A stretch of 64,000 bases of DNA from UBA7803 sp963822255 (GCA_963822255.1 CAWGGV010000009.1:372001-436000); one strand, 5' to 3'; shown: positions 1 to 8,681, counted from the first letter of the stretch. Numbers and translations: made by a program. The notes: generated from the sequence alone by a model not told the origin.

Positions 1-1119
1 ATCGCGAAGGCCCTGCAACCGGGCGATGTCGTTGGCGATGCGTGCGACCCGGTCGCCGCCGTTGTCGGCGATGGCCTGGCGCAGCTCGTCGCGCCCGGCC
101 CTGAGCGACGTGCGTTCACCTCGCAACCGCCGCAGCTCGGCTGCGATTCGCGCCAGGTCGGCGGTTAGGTTGCCGCGGCGCTTCTCCAGCAGCTCGGCCT
201 CGAGCTCGGCGAAGAACGGCCGCAGCGCCTCCCGACACTGGCGGAGCCCGTGGCTCTCCGCCTCGAGTTCGGCATGCTGGTCGCAATCCGCCACCAGCGG
301 CGTCAGCGCCTCGATCTGGCGGCGGGCCTTCACCACCGCCTGGTGTGCCCGATCGAGATCGTCGAAGTGCCGGATCAGCGCCTCGATGCGGCCGGCCACG
401 TCGAACGGCTCGAGCATGTGGCCGCGCACGAACTCGGTGAGGTTGCCCACCGACTTCATCGACACGGTCTGACTGAACAGCTCCAGAGCCTGCTCGTTGT
501 CGATGCCGAATCGGCGGCGGAACGCGGCGCCGTAGGGCGGAAAGCTGTCGAAGACCTCCACATGGTCGGTCTGACGCAGACGCTTTCTGAGACCGGCGAT
601 CTCGTTGCCGAAACCGGCGAAATCCTCGGCGATGGTCAGCGGACGGTCGGCCACCACGTACAGCCGCGCCGGCTGGCCCTGAACGTCCTTCATCCAGAAC
701 ACCTGAGCGAGGGTCACGTGGTGATCGAAGCCGGCGTTGAAGAAGTGGCCGAGAATCACCGAATAGCTGTTCTGGTCGCGCAGCGACACGGCGCGGGCCG
801 ACAACCCCGCATCGCCGCGCTCCGATTTGTAGTGGCCGAGCACGTAAGAGCGCAGGCTGCGCTCGCGCGCCTCGGCGCCTGCGGCCTTGTTGTAAGTGAT
901 GCGCTGGGCGGGCACCAGCAGCGTGGTGATGGCGTCCACCAGAGTGGACTTGCCGGAGCCGATGTCACCGGTGAGCAGGCTGTTGGCGCCACCGGGCGAA
1001 AACGACCACACGCGGCCGTCGAAGGTGCCCCAGTTGAACACCTCGCAGCGCTCCAGGCGAAAGCCCGTGCGCTCATCGCTGCCGGCGAAGTCGAACCATT
1101 GTTCCTGCATGTCGTTCAT
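1..1119 (-). CDS. jetC: Wadjet JetC: SMC/MukB-like ATPase, N-terminal 373 residues (runs off the edge)
   Basis: Reading from an ATG at 1119 the frame stays open to base 1, so only the N-terminal 373 residues are present. It starts MNDMQEQWFDFAG and carries a Walker A motif GDIGSGKST near residues 51-59, preceded by a VFNWGTFDG strand typical of MukB/MksB/JetC heads. From about residue 270 the chain becomes Glu/Arg/Leu-rich and predicted coiled coil. In known Wadjet type I systems JetC is the SMC-like motor of a JetABC complex that extrudes loops of plasmid DNA and presents them to the nuclease JetD. It lies 17 bp after jetB in the order jetA-jetB-jetC. The signature and Walker B parts and any jetD lie outside the window. 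Identity as an SMC-like ATPase is secure; activity of the system cannot be judged. Confidence 0.93.
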   Translation of the reverse strand, partial: MNDMQEQWFDFAGSDERTGFRLERCEVFNWGTFDGRVWSFSPGGANSLLTGDIGSGKSTLVDAITTLLVPAQRITYNKAAGAEARERSLRSYVLGHYKSERGDAGLSARAVSLRDQNSYSVILGHFFNAGFDHHVTLAQVFWMKDVQGQPARLYVVADRPLTIAEDFAGFGNEIAGLRKRLRQTDHVEVFDSFPPYGAAFRRRFGIDNEQALELFSQTVSMKSVGNLTEFVRGHMLEPFDVAGRIEALIRHFDDLDRAHQAVVKARRQIEALTPLVADCDQHAELEAESHGLRQCREALRPFFAELEAELLEKRRGNLTADLARIAAELRRLRGERTSLRAGRDELRQAIADNGGDRVARIANDIARLQGLRD

Positions 1120-1136
1120 GAAGCTTCGCCGCGGGG

Positions 1137-1772
1137 TCAGGATCGCGGTCTGGAGACCGCTCCCACGTCGTCATCGGCCGTGGCGCCGGGATTCTCCAGG
1201 TAGCGGCGGTATTCGGCGAGCCGCGCTTCGAAATCGGCCAGCCACTGGGCGTCCACGAACGCCGCCAGTATGCGACGGACCTCGAAGCGTTGCTGCTCGC
1301 CCCGGAGCCGCCGCAGAAACCCCAGCTCCAGCGCCTTGTTGATGTGCGCATCCACCTTGTCCACCAGGCGGGCGTCGTTGGCGGTTTCGGGCAGGAACAG
1401 CCGCAGCATGTCGACGATCTGCTCGCGCTCGAGGATCAGCCGTGCCTCCCCGCCGCCGGCGTCGTGTTCGGCCAGCTTCTTGCGCAGCAGCGCCAGCAAC
1501 AGGCTGACGGGGTAACTGAGCGGCCGCCGGGGCACGAGCCGCGGCAGAACCTCTTCCTCCTCGGCCGGCCGCTGGCGCAGAAACGCGTAGCCATTGGCCT
1601 CGTGGAGCATGAGCTCGAGCCCGAACAGGGCAGCTTGATCGCGCACCTGGTTCTCCAGGCGCAGCATGTCGTTCCACAGCGCCGTGTGCTGGTCCTGGTA
1701 GAGCACGCCGCGGAACAGCGCGACCAGCACGGGCGTGAGCTGAGGCTCGGGCTGAACGGCAGCTTCACTCAT
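1137..1772 (-). CDS. jetB: Wadjet JetB: MukE/kleisin-partner-like protein (DUF4194)
   Basis: A 211-residue protein of the DUF4194 family, the KITE-like subunit of the JetABC condensin-type complex that links the kleisin JetA to the JetC motor. The winged-helix-rich body includes FGLELMLHEANGYAFLRQ near residues 50-67, then LSYPVSLLLALLRKKLAEHD and a second winged-helix part with IVDMLRLFLPET. Its ATG (1772-1770) overlaps the jetA stop in an ATGA junction, so the two are translationally coupled. The last nine residues (VGAVSRPRS) are not family sequence: they translate a REP palindrome at 1141-1166, so the original 3' end has been replaced or extended. Nothing else suggests loss of function. 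Confidence 0.92.
   Translation of the reverse strand: MSEAAVQPEPQLTPVLVALFRGVLYQDQHTALWNDMLRLENQVRDQAALFGLELMLHEANGYAFLRQRPAEEEEVLPRLVPRRPLSYPVSLLLALLRKKLAEHDAGGGEARLILEREQIVDMLRLFLPETANDARLVDKVDAHINKALELGFLRRLRGEQQRFEVRRILAAFVDAQWLADFEARLAEYRRYLENPGATADDDVGAVSRPRS
1141..1166. repeat. REP palindrome inside the 3' end of jetB
   Basis: GATCGCGGTC-TGG-AGACCGCTCCCAC is an imperfect hairpin that matches the other REP copies in this window. It encodes the last nine residues of JetB. Confidence 0.8.
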
Positions 1773-3340
1773 GATTTCTGCTCCTGCCTCTGCTCTTGTG
1801 GGAGCGACCTCTGCTCTTGTGGGAGCGACCTCCCGGTCGCGATGTCTGAATTGCCGGATCGCGGCCGGGACGCCGCTCCCACAGTAGCATCAGTTTTGGT
1901 GTTATCCCGCACGAACACCACCTCCGGCACGGTGGCCGTTCGCACCACGCCATGGGCGTCTGCCCACTTCACGCTGCGGGACGTGCCCTCGTCGATGGCC
2001 GATGGGCACTCGCCGGTAGCGAGGCTGAGCCACGCCACCAGCTCAGCCAGGCCCAGCTCCAGCGGATGCGCCTCGAGGAGCTCCGTCAGGCTCACCTGGG
2101 GCCGCGCATGCAAGGCCCGCCGCAGATGCGCCCGCAGGCGGTCCTTGTCCACGTACACCTGATCAAACAGCGCATCCGCCGACAGCGCCGCGGTGTCGGC
2201 CTCCACCACCTCCTGATCGAGACGGCGCGTGGCCGGCGGGCTGAACAGAGGGCGCTCCAGCGGCAGGGCCACCTCCGGCGACAGCCCATCCACCGCCATC
2301 AGCGGCGCAGACGGCGGCTGCGCGCGGATCGCCAGCGCGTGGCGCTCCACCGAACGGATCACGTCCATGATGCGACGGTTCTCGAGCCAGGCCTGATCGT
2401 CCAGATAGCGGCGCAGTTGCTCCGACAGACGCGCCACCGTTCGTTGCGCCAGCTCTCCCGCCGCGAGCCAATCGTAGTGAATGCGCTTCAAGCGCGGGTC
2501 GGGATTCAGCGCTGCCACGGGCTCGAGCGCGAGCACCGCCTCGAGCAGCCGGGTAAGCTCCTCCTGGCGGGCCGGCGACATCAAGAGGTCCCAGAACGCG
2601 CGGAAGCTCCGGCCCTGGTCTGAGTCGGCGATCTCGTCACGCTCGCCGAACACCTCGGCCAGCACCTCGCCCCGACTGCCGCTCCACGTGGCGATGCGCT
2701 CGCGCACCTGGCGGTCGAGCTCCCGGAAGTTGTGCTCCACCTGGCGGAAGTCGGCGAGCAGCGCCCCGGCCGTGTCGCGTACCTGGAGGAATCGCTCACG
2801 GAGCTGGGTCTCGTCCATGAATGCCATGCGCCCGGCGCGGATCTCTTCGATCTCCGCCTCGAGGGCCTGCTGCCGGTGACGCAGCTCGGCGATCCGCACG
2901 TCGGGGTCGGTTTCGCTGCCGCGCTCGATCTGCTGCAGCAGATCGAAGACGAGCTTGAGCCGCGACTCCGCCCCCACGAACTGCCGCTGCTCGAGGCCGG
3001 CCAGCCACTGAATCGCCTGCTCCGCGCCCGGGGTGAGGTCGTAGTGCGCCTCGTCCGAGTCGGGCGGATAGTAACGGCGCAGCCAGCCCCGGCTGTCGTC
3101 GGCCCAGTCCCGCAGGTACTCCGTGGCGGGTCTCGGGTAGGCGCGTTCGCCGAGCGTCTCGCGCAGGTGGTAGAGATAGTCGTCGAGCCGGCCGCAGAGC
3201 TCCTGCTCCGCCAGCACCCGTACGTTGGGCGCGATGAAACAGTGGTGCAGGAAGCCGGCCACCAGCGGGGCGGAATCGGCCGCCAGCAGGCGCCAAGCCG
3301 GATGGCTGCGGCGCAGGGTCTGGAGGTGATCGTGGCGCAC
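1769..3340 (-). CDS. jetA: Wadjet JetA: kleisin-like subunit (DUF3375), REP-extended C-terminus
   Basis: A 523-residue DUF3375 protein, the kleisin-like subunit of the Wadjet condensin complex. Recognisable parts are an N-terminal helical/winged-helix region (HPAWRLLAADSAPLVAGFL), an acidic coiled-coil middle (residues about 150-250, with ELRHRQQALEAEIEEIRAGRMAF), and a C-terminal winged helix (VSLTELLEAHPLELGLAELVAWLS). It is first in the minus-strand operon jetA-jetB-jetC. The terminal ~38 residues, from about 486 (VGAASRPRSG... RSLPQEQRSLPQEQRQEQKS), are encoded by a REPIN plus a 21-bp tandem repeat at 1790-1883. They look like an extension of a roughly 485-residue protein. The reading frame nevertheless stays open and ends in the ATGA overlap with jetB. 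Confidence 0.92.
   Translation of the reverse strand: MRHDHLQTLRRSHPAWRLLAADSAPLVAGFLHHCFIAPNVRVLAEQELCGRLDDYLYHLRETLGERAYPRPATEYLRDWADDSRGWLRRYYPPDSDEAHYDLTPGAEQAIQWLAGLEQRQFVGAESRLKLVFDLLQQIERGSETDPDVRIAELRHRQQALEAEIEEIRAGRMAFMDETQLRERFLQVRDTAGALLADFRQVEHNFRELDRQVRERIATWSGSRGEVLAEVFGERDEIADSDQGRSFRAFWDLLMSPARQEELTRLLEAVLALEPVAALNPDPRLKRIHYDWLAAGELAQRTVARLSEQLRRYLDDQAWLENRRIMDVIRSVERHALAIRAQPPSAPLMAVDGLSPEVALPLERPLFSPPATRRLDQEVVEADTAALSADALFDQVYVDKDRLRAHLRRALHARPQVSLTELLEAHPLELGLAELVAWLSLATGECPSAIDEGTSRSVKWADAHGVVRTATVPEVVFVRDNTKTDATVGAASRPRSGNSDIATGRSLPQEQRSLPQEQRQEQKS
1819..1883. repeat. REPIN (two inverted REPs) inside the 3' end of jetA
   Basis: GTGGGAGCGACCTCCCGGTCGCGAT at 1819-1843 faces the inverted copy GATCGCGGCCGGGACGCCGCTCCCAC at 1857-1882. 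Just downstream in jetA terms, a 21-bp unit containing CTCTTGTGGGAGCGA occurs twice in tandem (about 1789-1830), giving the repeated peptide RSLPQEQ. The pair is placed like a REPIN, a non-autonomous element usually moved by RAYT transposases. No RAYT gene is visible in the window. Confidence 0.82.
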
Positions 3341-3450
3341 GGAGGCTACGCTGCATCAAGGGCGGCGCCGGTGGCAAGCGGCAATACGTCATTTCAGCGC
3401 CCGCCGGTCAAGCCTCTCGGTCGATCAAAGCCTGTCGAGCGGCCGCCGGG

Positions 3451-4257
3451 TCAGGCGGACAGCCCGGCGTCAATCACGAGCTCCGTGCCGGTGATGTACG
3501 CGGAGTCGTCGCTGGCCAGGAACAACACTCCGTTAGCGATATCCCGCGGCTTGCCGAGCACGCCCGTGGGGACCGCGGTCTCGGCCATGGCGCCGGGGTC
3601 GATGCCGGGGCTGTTGTTGCCGGGCTGCAGCGATTCGGCGGTGATCTTGGTCCAGATGGGCGTGTCGATGATGCCGGGGTGCACCGAGTTGACGCGGATG
3701 TTCCAGCGTTCCTGCGCGCATTCCAGCGCCACCCCTTTGGTGAGCAGGCGCACGCCCCCTTTAGTGGCGTTGTAGGCGGACAGCCGGGCGCTGCCTTTCA
3801 GGCCCGCCACCGACGACATGTTGATGATGGAGCCACCGCCGCCGTCGCGCATCAGCGGAATCGCGTGCTTGATGCCGAGGAAGACGCCGTCGAGGTTGAT
3901 CGCCTGCTGACGCTGCCAGTCGGCCAGCGACAGCGCGACAATGCTCGAGGCGATGCCGATGCCGGCGTTGTTGACCAGCACGTCCAGGCGGCCGTAGCGC
4001 TTGCGGACGGTGTCGATCACGTCGATCCAGGCGCGCTCGTCGGTGACGTCGTGGTGCAGATACTCGGCAGTGCCGCCGATGGTCGCGCTGTCGCAGGCGG
4101 CGGTGATCTCGGTGACCACGGCGTCACCGAGCTCGTCCTGGACATCGGTGATCACCACACGGGCGCCTTCCTCTGCCAGCCGATGCGCGCATGCGCGGCC
4201 GATGCCGGACGCGCCTCCGGTAATCAGAGCGACCTTATCTGCTACTCGTCCCGTCAT
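3451..4257 (-). CDS. SDR-family NAD(P)-dependent oxidoreductase
   Basis: A 268-residue classical short-chain dehydrogenase. It has the N-terminal cofactor motif TGGASGIG at residues 14-21, an acidic residue at the end of beta-2 (VVITDV, suggesting NAD preference), NNAG after beta-4, the catalytic serine in INMSSVAGLKG and the YNATK tyrosine-lysine pair. It would oxidise or reduce a secondary alcohol or ketone in the cytoplasm; sequence alone does not give the substrate. It sits 63 bp downstream of a second SDR on the same strand, with a REP element in the gap. Divergent sulfotransferase, P450 and reductase genes suggest oxidation of a hydroxylated hydrophobic compound (inference). Length and motifs are intact. 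Confidence 0.93.
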   Translation of the reverse strand: MTGRVADKVALITGGASGIGRACAHRLAEEGARVVITDVQDELGDAVVTEITAACDSATIGGTAEYLHHDVTDERAWIDVIDTVRKRYGRLDVLVNNAGIGIASSIVALSLADWQRQQAINLDGVFLGIKHAIPLMRDGGGGSIINMSSVAGLKGSARLSAYNATKGGVRLLTKGVALECAQERWNIRVNSVHPGIIDTPIWTKITAESLQPGNNSPGIDPGAMAETAVPTGVLGKPRDIANGVLFLASDDSAYITGTELVIDAGLSA

Positions 4258-4278
4258 GCTTCCCTCCTGGTTGTCCCT

Positions 4279-4305
4279 GTGGGAGCGCTCTTCAGAGCGC
4301 GAATG
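4279..4305. repeat. REP palindrome between two SDR genes
   Basis: GTGGGAGCGCTC-TTC-AGAGCGCGAATG forms a hairpin in the 63-bp intergenic gap. It could attenuate or stabilise the SDR transcript; this is inference. Confidence 0.75.
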
Positions 4306-4320
4306 TCTTTGATCGGGCGC

Positions 4321-5136
4321 TCAGCCGGTAAACATGCCGCCATTGGGATAGAGCGTGTGTCCGGTGGTGTACGACGACTCGTCGCAGGCGAGGTAGAGGG
4401 CGGTGTTGGCCATCTCCCGCGGCGTGCCGAGGCGCCCCATGGGCGTCATGGCGAGCATCATCGCGCGGCCCTCCGGGTCGTCCTGCATGGCTTGAGTCAT
4501 GGGCGTCTCGATGAACCCGGGGCCGATGGCGTTGACGCGGATGCCGTGCGGGATCAGCTCCACGGCCAGCACGTGGGTCAGCATCGCGACGCCCGCTTTC
4601 GAGACGCAGTAGTCGGCGGCGCCGGGGAGCGCGATCCGCGCGGCGGTGGAGGCGATGTTGACGATGGTGCCTTTTACGCCCTGGGCGATCATGCGGCGGG
4701 CGACGGCCCGGTCCGTGAGCATCACGCCGGTGAGATTGACGTCGAGCACGCGCCGCCAGTCGTCGAGCGGCAGGTTCACGAGCTGCCGCGAGTCGAGGTC
4801 GGCGTCGCGCTGCGCCGGCACGCCGCTCTGGTAACGGGCGTTGGAGATGCCGGCGGCGGCGAGCACCGTGTCGATGCGGCCGAATTCCACCTCGGCGCGC
4901 TCGACCGCGGATTCCACGCTCTGCTCACTGGCGGTGTCGACCTCGACGAACAGCGCCCGCCGGTTGCTGGACGCGCGGATGGCGTCCACCACCTCGGCGC
5001 CGCGCCGGGCGTCGCGGTCGGCAATCACCACGTCGGCCCCTTCCTCCGCGTAGCGCTCGGCGCAGGCGCGACCGATTCCGCTGGCACCGCCGGTAATGAG
5101 GGCCACCTTGCCGCTCAGACGTCCCCCGTCACTCAT
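4321..5136 (-). CDS. SDR-family oxidoreductase
   Basis: A 271-residue classical SDR with TGGASGIG at residues 16-23, an Asp-Arg pair after beta-2 (VVIADRDARRG), AAAG in place of NNAG, the INIAS-type active-site serine stretch (VNIASTAARI) and YCVSK. The region around residues 100-120 (NARYQSGVPAQRDADLDSRQ) is longer than usual, perhaps part of the substrate loop. It is upstream gene of a two-SDR minus-strand operon. It is divergent from the sulfotransferase-P450 operon across 111 bp, which must hold both promoters. It is probably a cytoplasmic alcohol dehydrogenase or ketoreductase; the substrate is unknown. Confidence 0.93.
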   Translation of the reverse strand: MSDGGRLSGKVALITGGASGIGRACAERYAEEGADVVIADRDARRGAEVVDAIRASSNRRALFVEVDTASEQSVESAVERAEVEFGRIDTVLAAAGISNARYQSGVPAQRDADLDSRQLVNLPLDDWRRVLDVNLTGVMLTDRAVARRMIAQGVKGTIVNIASTAARIALPGAADYCVSKAGVAMLTHVLAVELIPHGIRVNAIGPGFIETPMTQAMQDDPEGRAMMLAMTPMGRLGTPREMANTALYLACDESSYTTGHTLYPNGGMFTG

Positions 5137-5247
5137 GACCCGCTCCCGCCTCGTGAGGCGTCGAAGTATACTCCCGGCCGCTGAGGTCCGAAGCGCGAAA
5201 ATGCCGACGACGAAAAGGTATCACCCAAGGCGACTGGGAGTCATGTC

Positions 5248-5907
5248 ATGTCACTCGAGGTCATCGGCGCCGGGTTCGGCCGGACCGGAACGCTCTCGCT
5301 GAAGCTCGCGCTCGAGCAGCTGGGGTTCGGGCCGTGCTATCACATGGTGGAAGTCTTCCAGAACCCCGACTCGATCGGCTGGTGGCTGGACGCCGCCAAC
5401 GGCAAGCCGGACTGGGAGAAGATCTTCGCCGGCTACAATTCCACCGTCGATTGGCCTTCCTGCACCTTCTATGCAGAGCTGGCCGAGGCGTTTCCCGATG
5501 CGAAGGTCATTTTGACCGAGCGTGACCCGGAAGCGTGGTTCAAGTCGACGCAGGCCACGATCTTCCCGGCCGAGATGCCGCCGGGCACTCCCAGTGCCTT
5601 TCAGCAGATGTTCAACAAGGTCATCGCGCAACTGTTCGACGGACGGATTCGCGAACACGATCACGTGATCGATGTCTTCAAGCGCCACAATGCCGCCGTA
5701 CGTGAACGCATCCCGGCGGAGCGTCTGCTGGTCTATGAAGTGGCACAAGGCTGGGAGCCCTTGTGCAGCTTTCTCGGCGTGCCCGTCCCCGATGTGCCGC
5801 CGCCCCGAGTCAACTCGACGGAGGAGTTCGTCGCGAACCGGAAGGCGAGGGCCGAGATGCTCGAAATGGACGGCAAACCTGAATCAGGAGGATCACGCGA
5901 TGTCTGA
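5248..5907 (+). CDS. Sulfotransferase-family protein
   Basis: A 219-residue protein of the Sulfotransfer_4 type. The N-terminal P-loop-like PAPS-binding segment is GAGFGRTGTLSL, followed by LEQLGFGPCYHM. Also present is the beta-strand/Arg region KVILTERDPEAWFKS, where the Arg and Ser of the 3'-phosphate site are expected. Members are commonly annotated as PAPS-dependent sulfotransferases, but biochemical evidence for this branch is thin. The stop overlaps the ATG of the P450 by eight bases (5900-5907), so the pair is translationally coupled. That suggests both act on the same molecule, for example hydroxylation and conjugation (inference). Confidence 0.85.
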   Translation: MSLEVIGAGFGRTGTLSLKLALEQLGFGPCYHMVEVFQNPDSIGWWLDAANGKPDWEKIFAGYNSTVDWPSCTFYAELAEAFPDAKVILTERDPEAWFKSTQATIFPAEMPPGTPSAFQQMFNKVIAQLFDGRIREHDHVIDVFKRHNAAVRERIPAERLLVYEVAQGWEPLCSFLGVPVPDVPPPRVNSTEEFVANRKARAEMLEMDGKPESGGSRDV

Positions 5908-7147
5908 GCAGTCGATCAAGCCACCCGCCGCAACCGGTGAAAAGTTGCCGGAAGGCGTGCAGCTCACACCGCTGGACGAACGTTTCCGCGAGGATCCCTA
6001 CCGCATCCTGAAACTGCTGCAGCAACGTGCGCCCGTGCACGAAGATACCCAGCTCAAGCGCTACATCTATACCCGCCACGACGACGTGAAGCAGATCCTG
6101 CGTGACCGCGACTTCTGGAGCGACCCGCGCAAGGCCAACGAGGGCACGTTCACGCGGAATTTCCTGCTGCAGAACAACCGTGACGAAGAGCCGTCGATGC
6201 TGCTGATGGACGAGCCCGGGCACCGGCGGTTGCGGGCGCTGGTGAGCGGTTCGTTCACGCCTGCCGCCGTCGAGCGCTGGCAGGAACGGGTTCGGGGCGT
6301 GGTCCAGCGCGTGCTCGCGGCCATCGACGACCCGGAGTTCGACCTGATCTCGCGTTTCGCCGGTCCGGTGCCGACGGTCGTCATCGCTGAAATGCTCGGG
6401 ATCGATCCGTCGAAACACGGTGATTTCAAACGCTGGTCCGACGACAGCGTGACGGTGAGCTTCAATCCATTCTCCACCGAGGCGGAACGGGCCGTCGGCG
6501 ATGCCGCGCGTGAGCAGCTCGAATCGTTTTTCCGTGACGAGATCGCACGGCGGCGCCAGGCTCCCGGCGAGGACCTGATCTCGGAGATGATTCGCGCCGA
6601 GGAAGACGGCGACTCACTCTCCGAGGACGAGATGGTGCGCCAGTGCGACCTGCTGCTGATCGCCGGCAACGTGACGACCACCGACCTGATCGGCAACGGC
6701 ACGAAGGCGCTGCTCGACAACCCCGACCAGCTCGCAAAGCTGCGCGCCGATCCGGGCCTCATCAAGAACGCCGTCGAGGAGATGCTGCGCTACGACTCGC
6801 CGGTGGTGAATTCCGGCCGCATCGCCAATCGCGACATCGACATCGGCGGTTGTCCCGTGCACAAGGGCGAGTCGCTCAATACCTCACTGGCCGCGGCGAA
6901 TCGCGACCCGTCGGTGTATCCCGACCCCGACCGGTTCGACATCGAGCGTGCCGACACGCACCATCAGTCGTTCGGCGGTGGCCGCCACCTGTGCCTCGGT
7001 GCGCACCTGGCGCGGCTCGAGGCCCAGGAGGCGATCCTCGCGCTCATCGACCGCTTTCCGAGACTCCGGCCAAGCGATAAGGGCCACACCTACCACGCGA
7101 TACCGACCTTCCGCGGGATGAGGGCTTTCTGGGTCAGGGTGGACTGA
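5900..7147 (+). CDS. Cytochrome P450 (soluble, class I)
   Basis: I place the start at the ATG at 5900, with AGGAGG at 5886-5891; the frame is open further upstream, but that part overlaps the sulfotransferase gene. The protein is 415 residues. It has the I-helix oxygen-activation stretch AGNVTTTD (about 254-261, with Asn-Val replacing the usual His/Asp-Glu pair), the K-helix ExxR as EEMLR (about 292), and the haem ligand loop FGGGRHLCLG with Cys near residue 365. No N-terminal membrane anchor is present, so it should be a soluble bacterial P450 needing ferredoxin and ferredoxin reductase. The reductase-type gene lies 118 bp downstream, but no ferredoxin gene is seen in the window. The substrate is unknown. 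Confidence 0.96.
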   Translation: MSEQSIKPPAATGEKLPEGVQLTPLDERFREDPYRILKLLQQRAPVHEDTQLKRYIYTRHDDVKQILRDRDFWSDPRKANEGTFTRNFLLQNNRDEEPSMLLMDEPGHRRLRALVSGSFTPAAVERWQERVRGVVQRVLAAIDDPEFDLISRFAGPVPTVVIAEMLGIDPSKHGDFKRWSDDSVTVSFNPFSTEAERAVGDAAREQLESFFRDEIARRRQAPGEDLISEMIRAEEDGDSLSEDEMVRQCDLLLIAGNVTTTDLIGNGTKALLDNPDQLAKLRADPGLIKNAVEEMLRYDSPVVNSGRIANRDIDIGGCPVHKGESLNTSLAAANRDPSVYPDPDRFDIERADTHHQSFGGGRHLCLGAHLARLEAQEAILALIDRFPRLRPSDKGHTYHAIPTFRGMRAFWVRVD

Positions 7148-7265
7148 GCCGCAACGTTCGAAGCCGGAGAAGCTGATCGATGCGGCTCCGCTGACGGGGG
7201 CGCTGCGCTCAGGCGATTCCTCGTCTGGGATATGGTGGCCTCTTCCATCGGGCTAAGATAGGCTC

Positions 7266-8681
7266 ATGACCGATTCCGGACACACCGATCCCGTGCGGGT
7301 GGCTGTCATCGGCTCCGGCCCAGCGGGCTTCTACACCGTGGCGGCGCTGTTCAAGCAGCGCGAACCGACGTACGAGATCGATCTGTTCGACCGGCTGCCG
7401 ACGCCGTTCGGTCTGGTGCGCGCCGGGGTTGCGCCCGACCACCAGAAGGACAAGTCGGTCACCCGCGCCTTCGACAAGAGCGCCCGGAACCCGCACTTCC
7501 GCTTCTATGGTGGTGTGGAGCTCGGCCGGCACATCCGCCTCGACGATCTGCGACGTCACTATCACCAGATCGTCATCTGCACCGGCGCGCAGACCGATCG
7601 CCGCCTCGATATTCCCGGTGAGGATCTCCTCGGCAGCCACTCGGCGACCGAATTCGTCGCCTGGTACAACGGCCATCCGGACTTCGCCCACCTCGATTTC
7701 GATCTGTCGCAGGAAAACGTCGCCGTGATCGGCCTCGGCAACGTCGCCGTGGACGTCGCCCGAATCCTCTGCACGTCGCACGACGAGCTACGCCGCACCG
7801 ACATGGCCGACCATGCCCTCGAGCGGATCGCCGGCAGCCGCGTTCGCAACGTCTACCTGCTCGGACGCCGCGGCCCGGCGCAGGCTGCGTTCTCGCCGAC
7901 GGAAATCGCCGAGCTCGGCGCGCTCGAGACTGCGGACGTCACGGTTCGCCCGGCGGAAGCGAGGCTCGACCCGCAGAGCCGCGCGTGGCTGGAAGCCGCG
8001 GAAGCCCCGAACCGCGTGAAGAACGTGAAGGCCATCGAAGGGTTTGCCGAACGCCCCAGGCGCGGCAGGCGCCGGCTGCTGACCATTCGGTTCCTGGTCT
8101 CGCCGACGGAGATCGTCGGCAATGCCGGCGGCCACGTGACGGCACTGCGGCTGGCCAGAAACGAGATCGTGCGGGCCGACGATGGGTCGCTCCGGGCCGA
8201 GCCCACGCCACTGATCGAGGAACTGCCGGTGGGGCTGGTGTTCCGCTCGGTGGGCTATCGCGGCACGGGATTCCCCGACCTGCCTTTCGACGGCGGCCGC
8301 GCGGTCATCCGCAACGAACGCGGCCGGATCGTGGACGACCAGGGCCGGGCCCTGCCCGGGCTCTACGTGGCGGGCTGGATCAAGCGCGGCCCCACCGGCG
8401 TGATCGGCACCAACAAGACCGATGCCCGGGAGACCGTAGCGTGCATGGTCGAAGATCTCGCGGCGGGCCACACGGCAGGTCCGCAGCATCCGGAGGTGGA
8501 GCGGGCTTTCGCGCTGGTTCGGAGCCGCGCAGAGCACGTCGTCAGCTATTCGGACTGGGCCACAATCGAAGCCTACGAACGGGCGATGGGCGAACGGTCC
8601 GGGCGCCCGCGGGTGAAGGTCACCTCGATCGCGGCCATGCACGGGCTTCTGGATCGTGACGGTGGTGCACCGACGTACTAG
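7266..8681 (+). CDS. Adrenodoxin-reductase-type ferredoxin-NADP(+) reductase
   Basis: A 471-residue FAD/NADPH flavoprotein of the FprA/adrenodoxin reductase group. It has the N-terminal FAD motif IGSGPAG (residues about 12-18), the family-specific stretch LPTPFGLVRAGVAPDHQ, the NADPH Rossmann motif VIGLGNVAVDVAR (about 157-169), and the C-terminal FAD-contact block AGWIKRGPTGVIGTNKTDA. It would pass electrons from NADPH to a ferredoxin that reduces the neighbouring P450. Orientation and spacing fit a redox cassette. The protein appears full length (human adrenodoxin reductase and FprA are of similar size). Confidence 0.95.
   Translation: MTDSGHTDPVRVAVIGSGPAGFYTVAALFKQREPTYEIDLFDRLPTPFGLVRAGVAPDHQKDKSVTRAFDKSARNPHFRFYGGVELGRHIRLDDLRRHYHQIVICTGAQTDRRLDIPGEDLLGSHSATEFVAWYNGHPDFAHLDFDLSQENVAVIGLGNVAVDVARILCTSHDELRRTDMADHALERIAGSRVRNVYLLGRRGPAQAAFSPTEIAELGALETADVTVRPAEARLDPQSRAWLEAAEAPNRVKNVKAIEGFAERPRRGRRRLLTIRFLVSPTEIVGNAGGHVTALRLARNEIVRADDGSLRAEPTPLIEELPVGLVFRSVGYRGTGFPDLPFDGGRAVIRNERGRIVDDQGRALPGLYVAGWIKRGPTGVIGTNKTDARETVACMVEDLAAGHTAGPQHPEVERAFALVRSRAEHVVSYSDWATIEAYERAMGERSGRPRVKVTSIAAMHGLLDRDGGAPTY

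Noticed and set aside
1790..1883. CRISPR-like short repeats
   Set aside because: The repeated units are REP palindromes and one tandem duplication, with no regular spacers.
5672..5899. Longer N-terminus for the P450
   Set aside because: The added part only translates the sulfotransferase gene in another frame; the ATG at 5900 has a ribosome-binding site and the P450 begins there.
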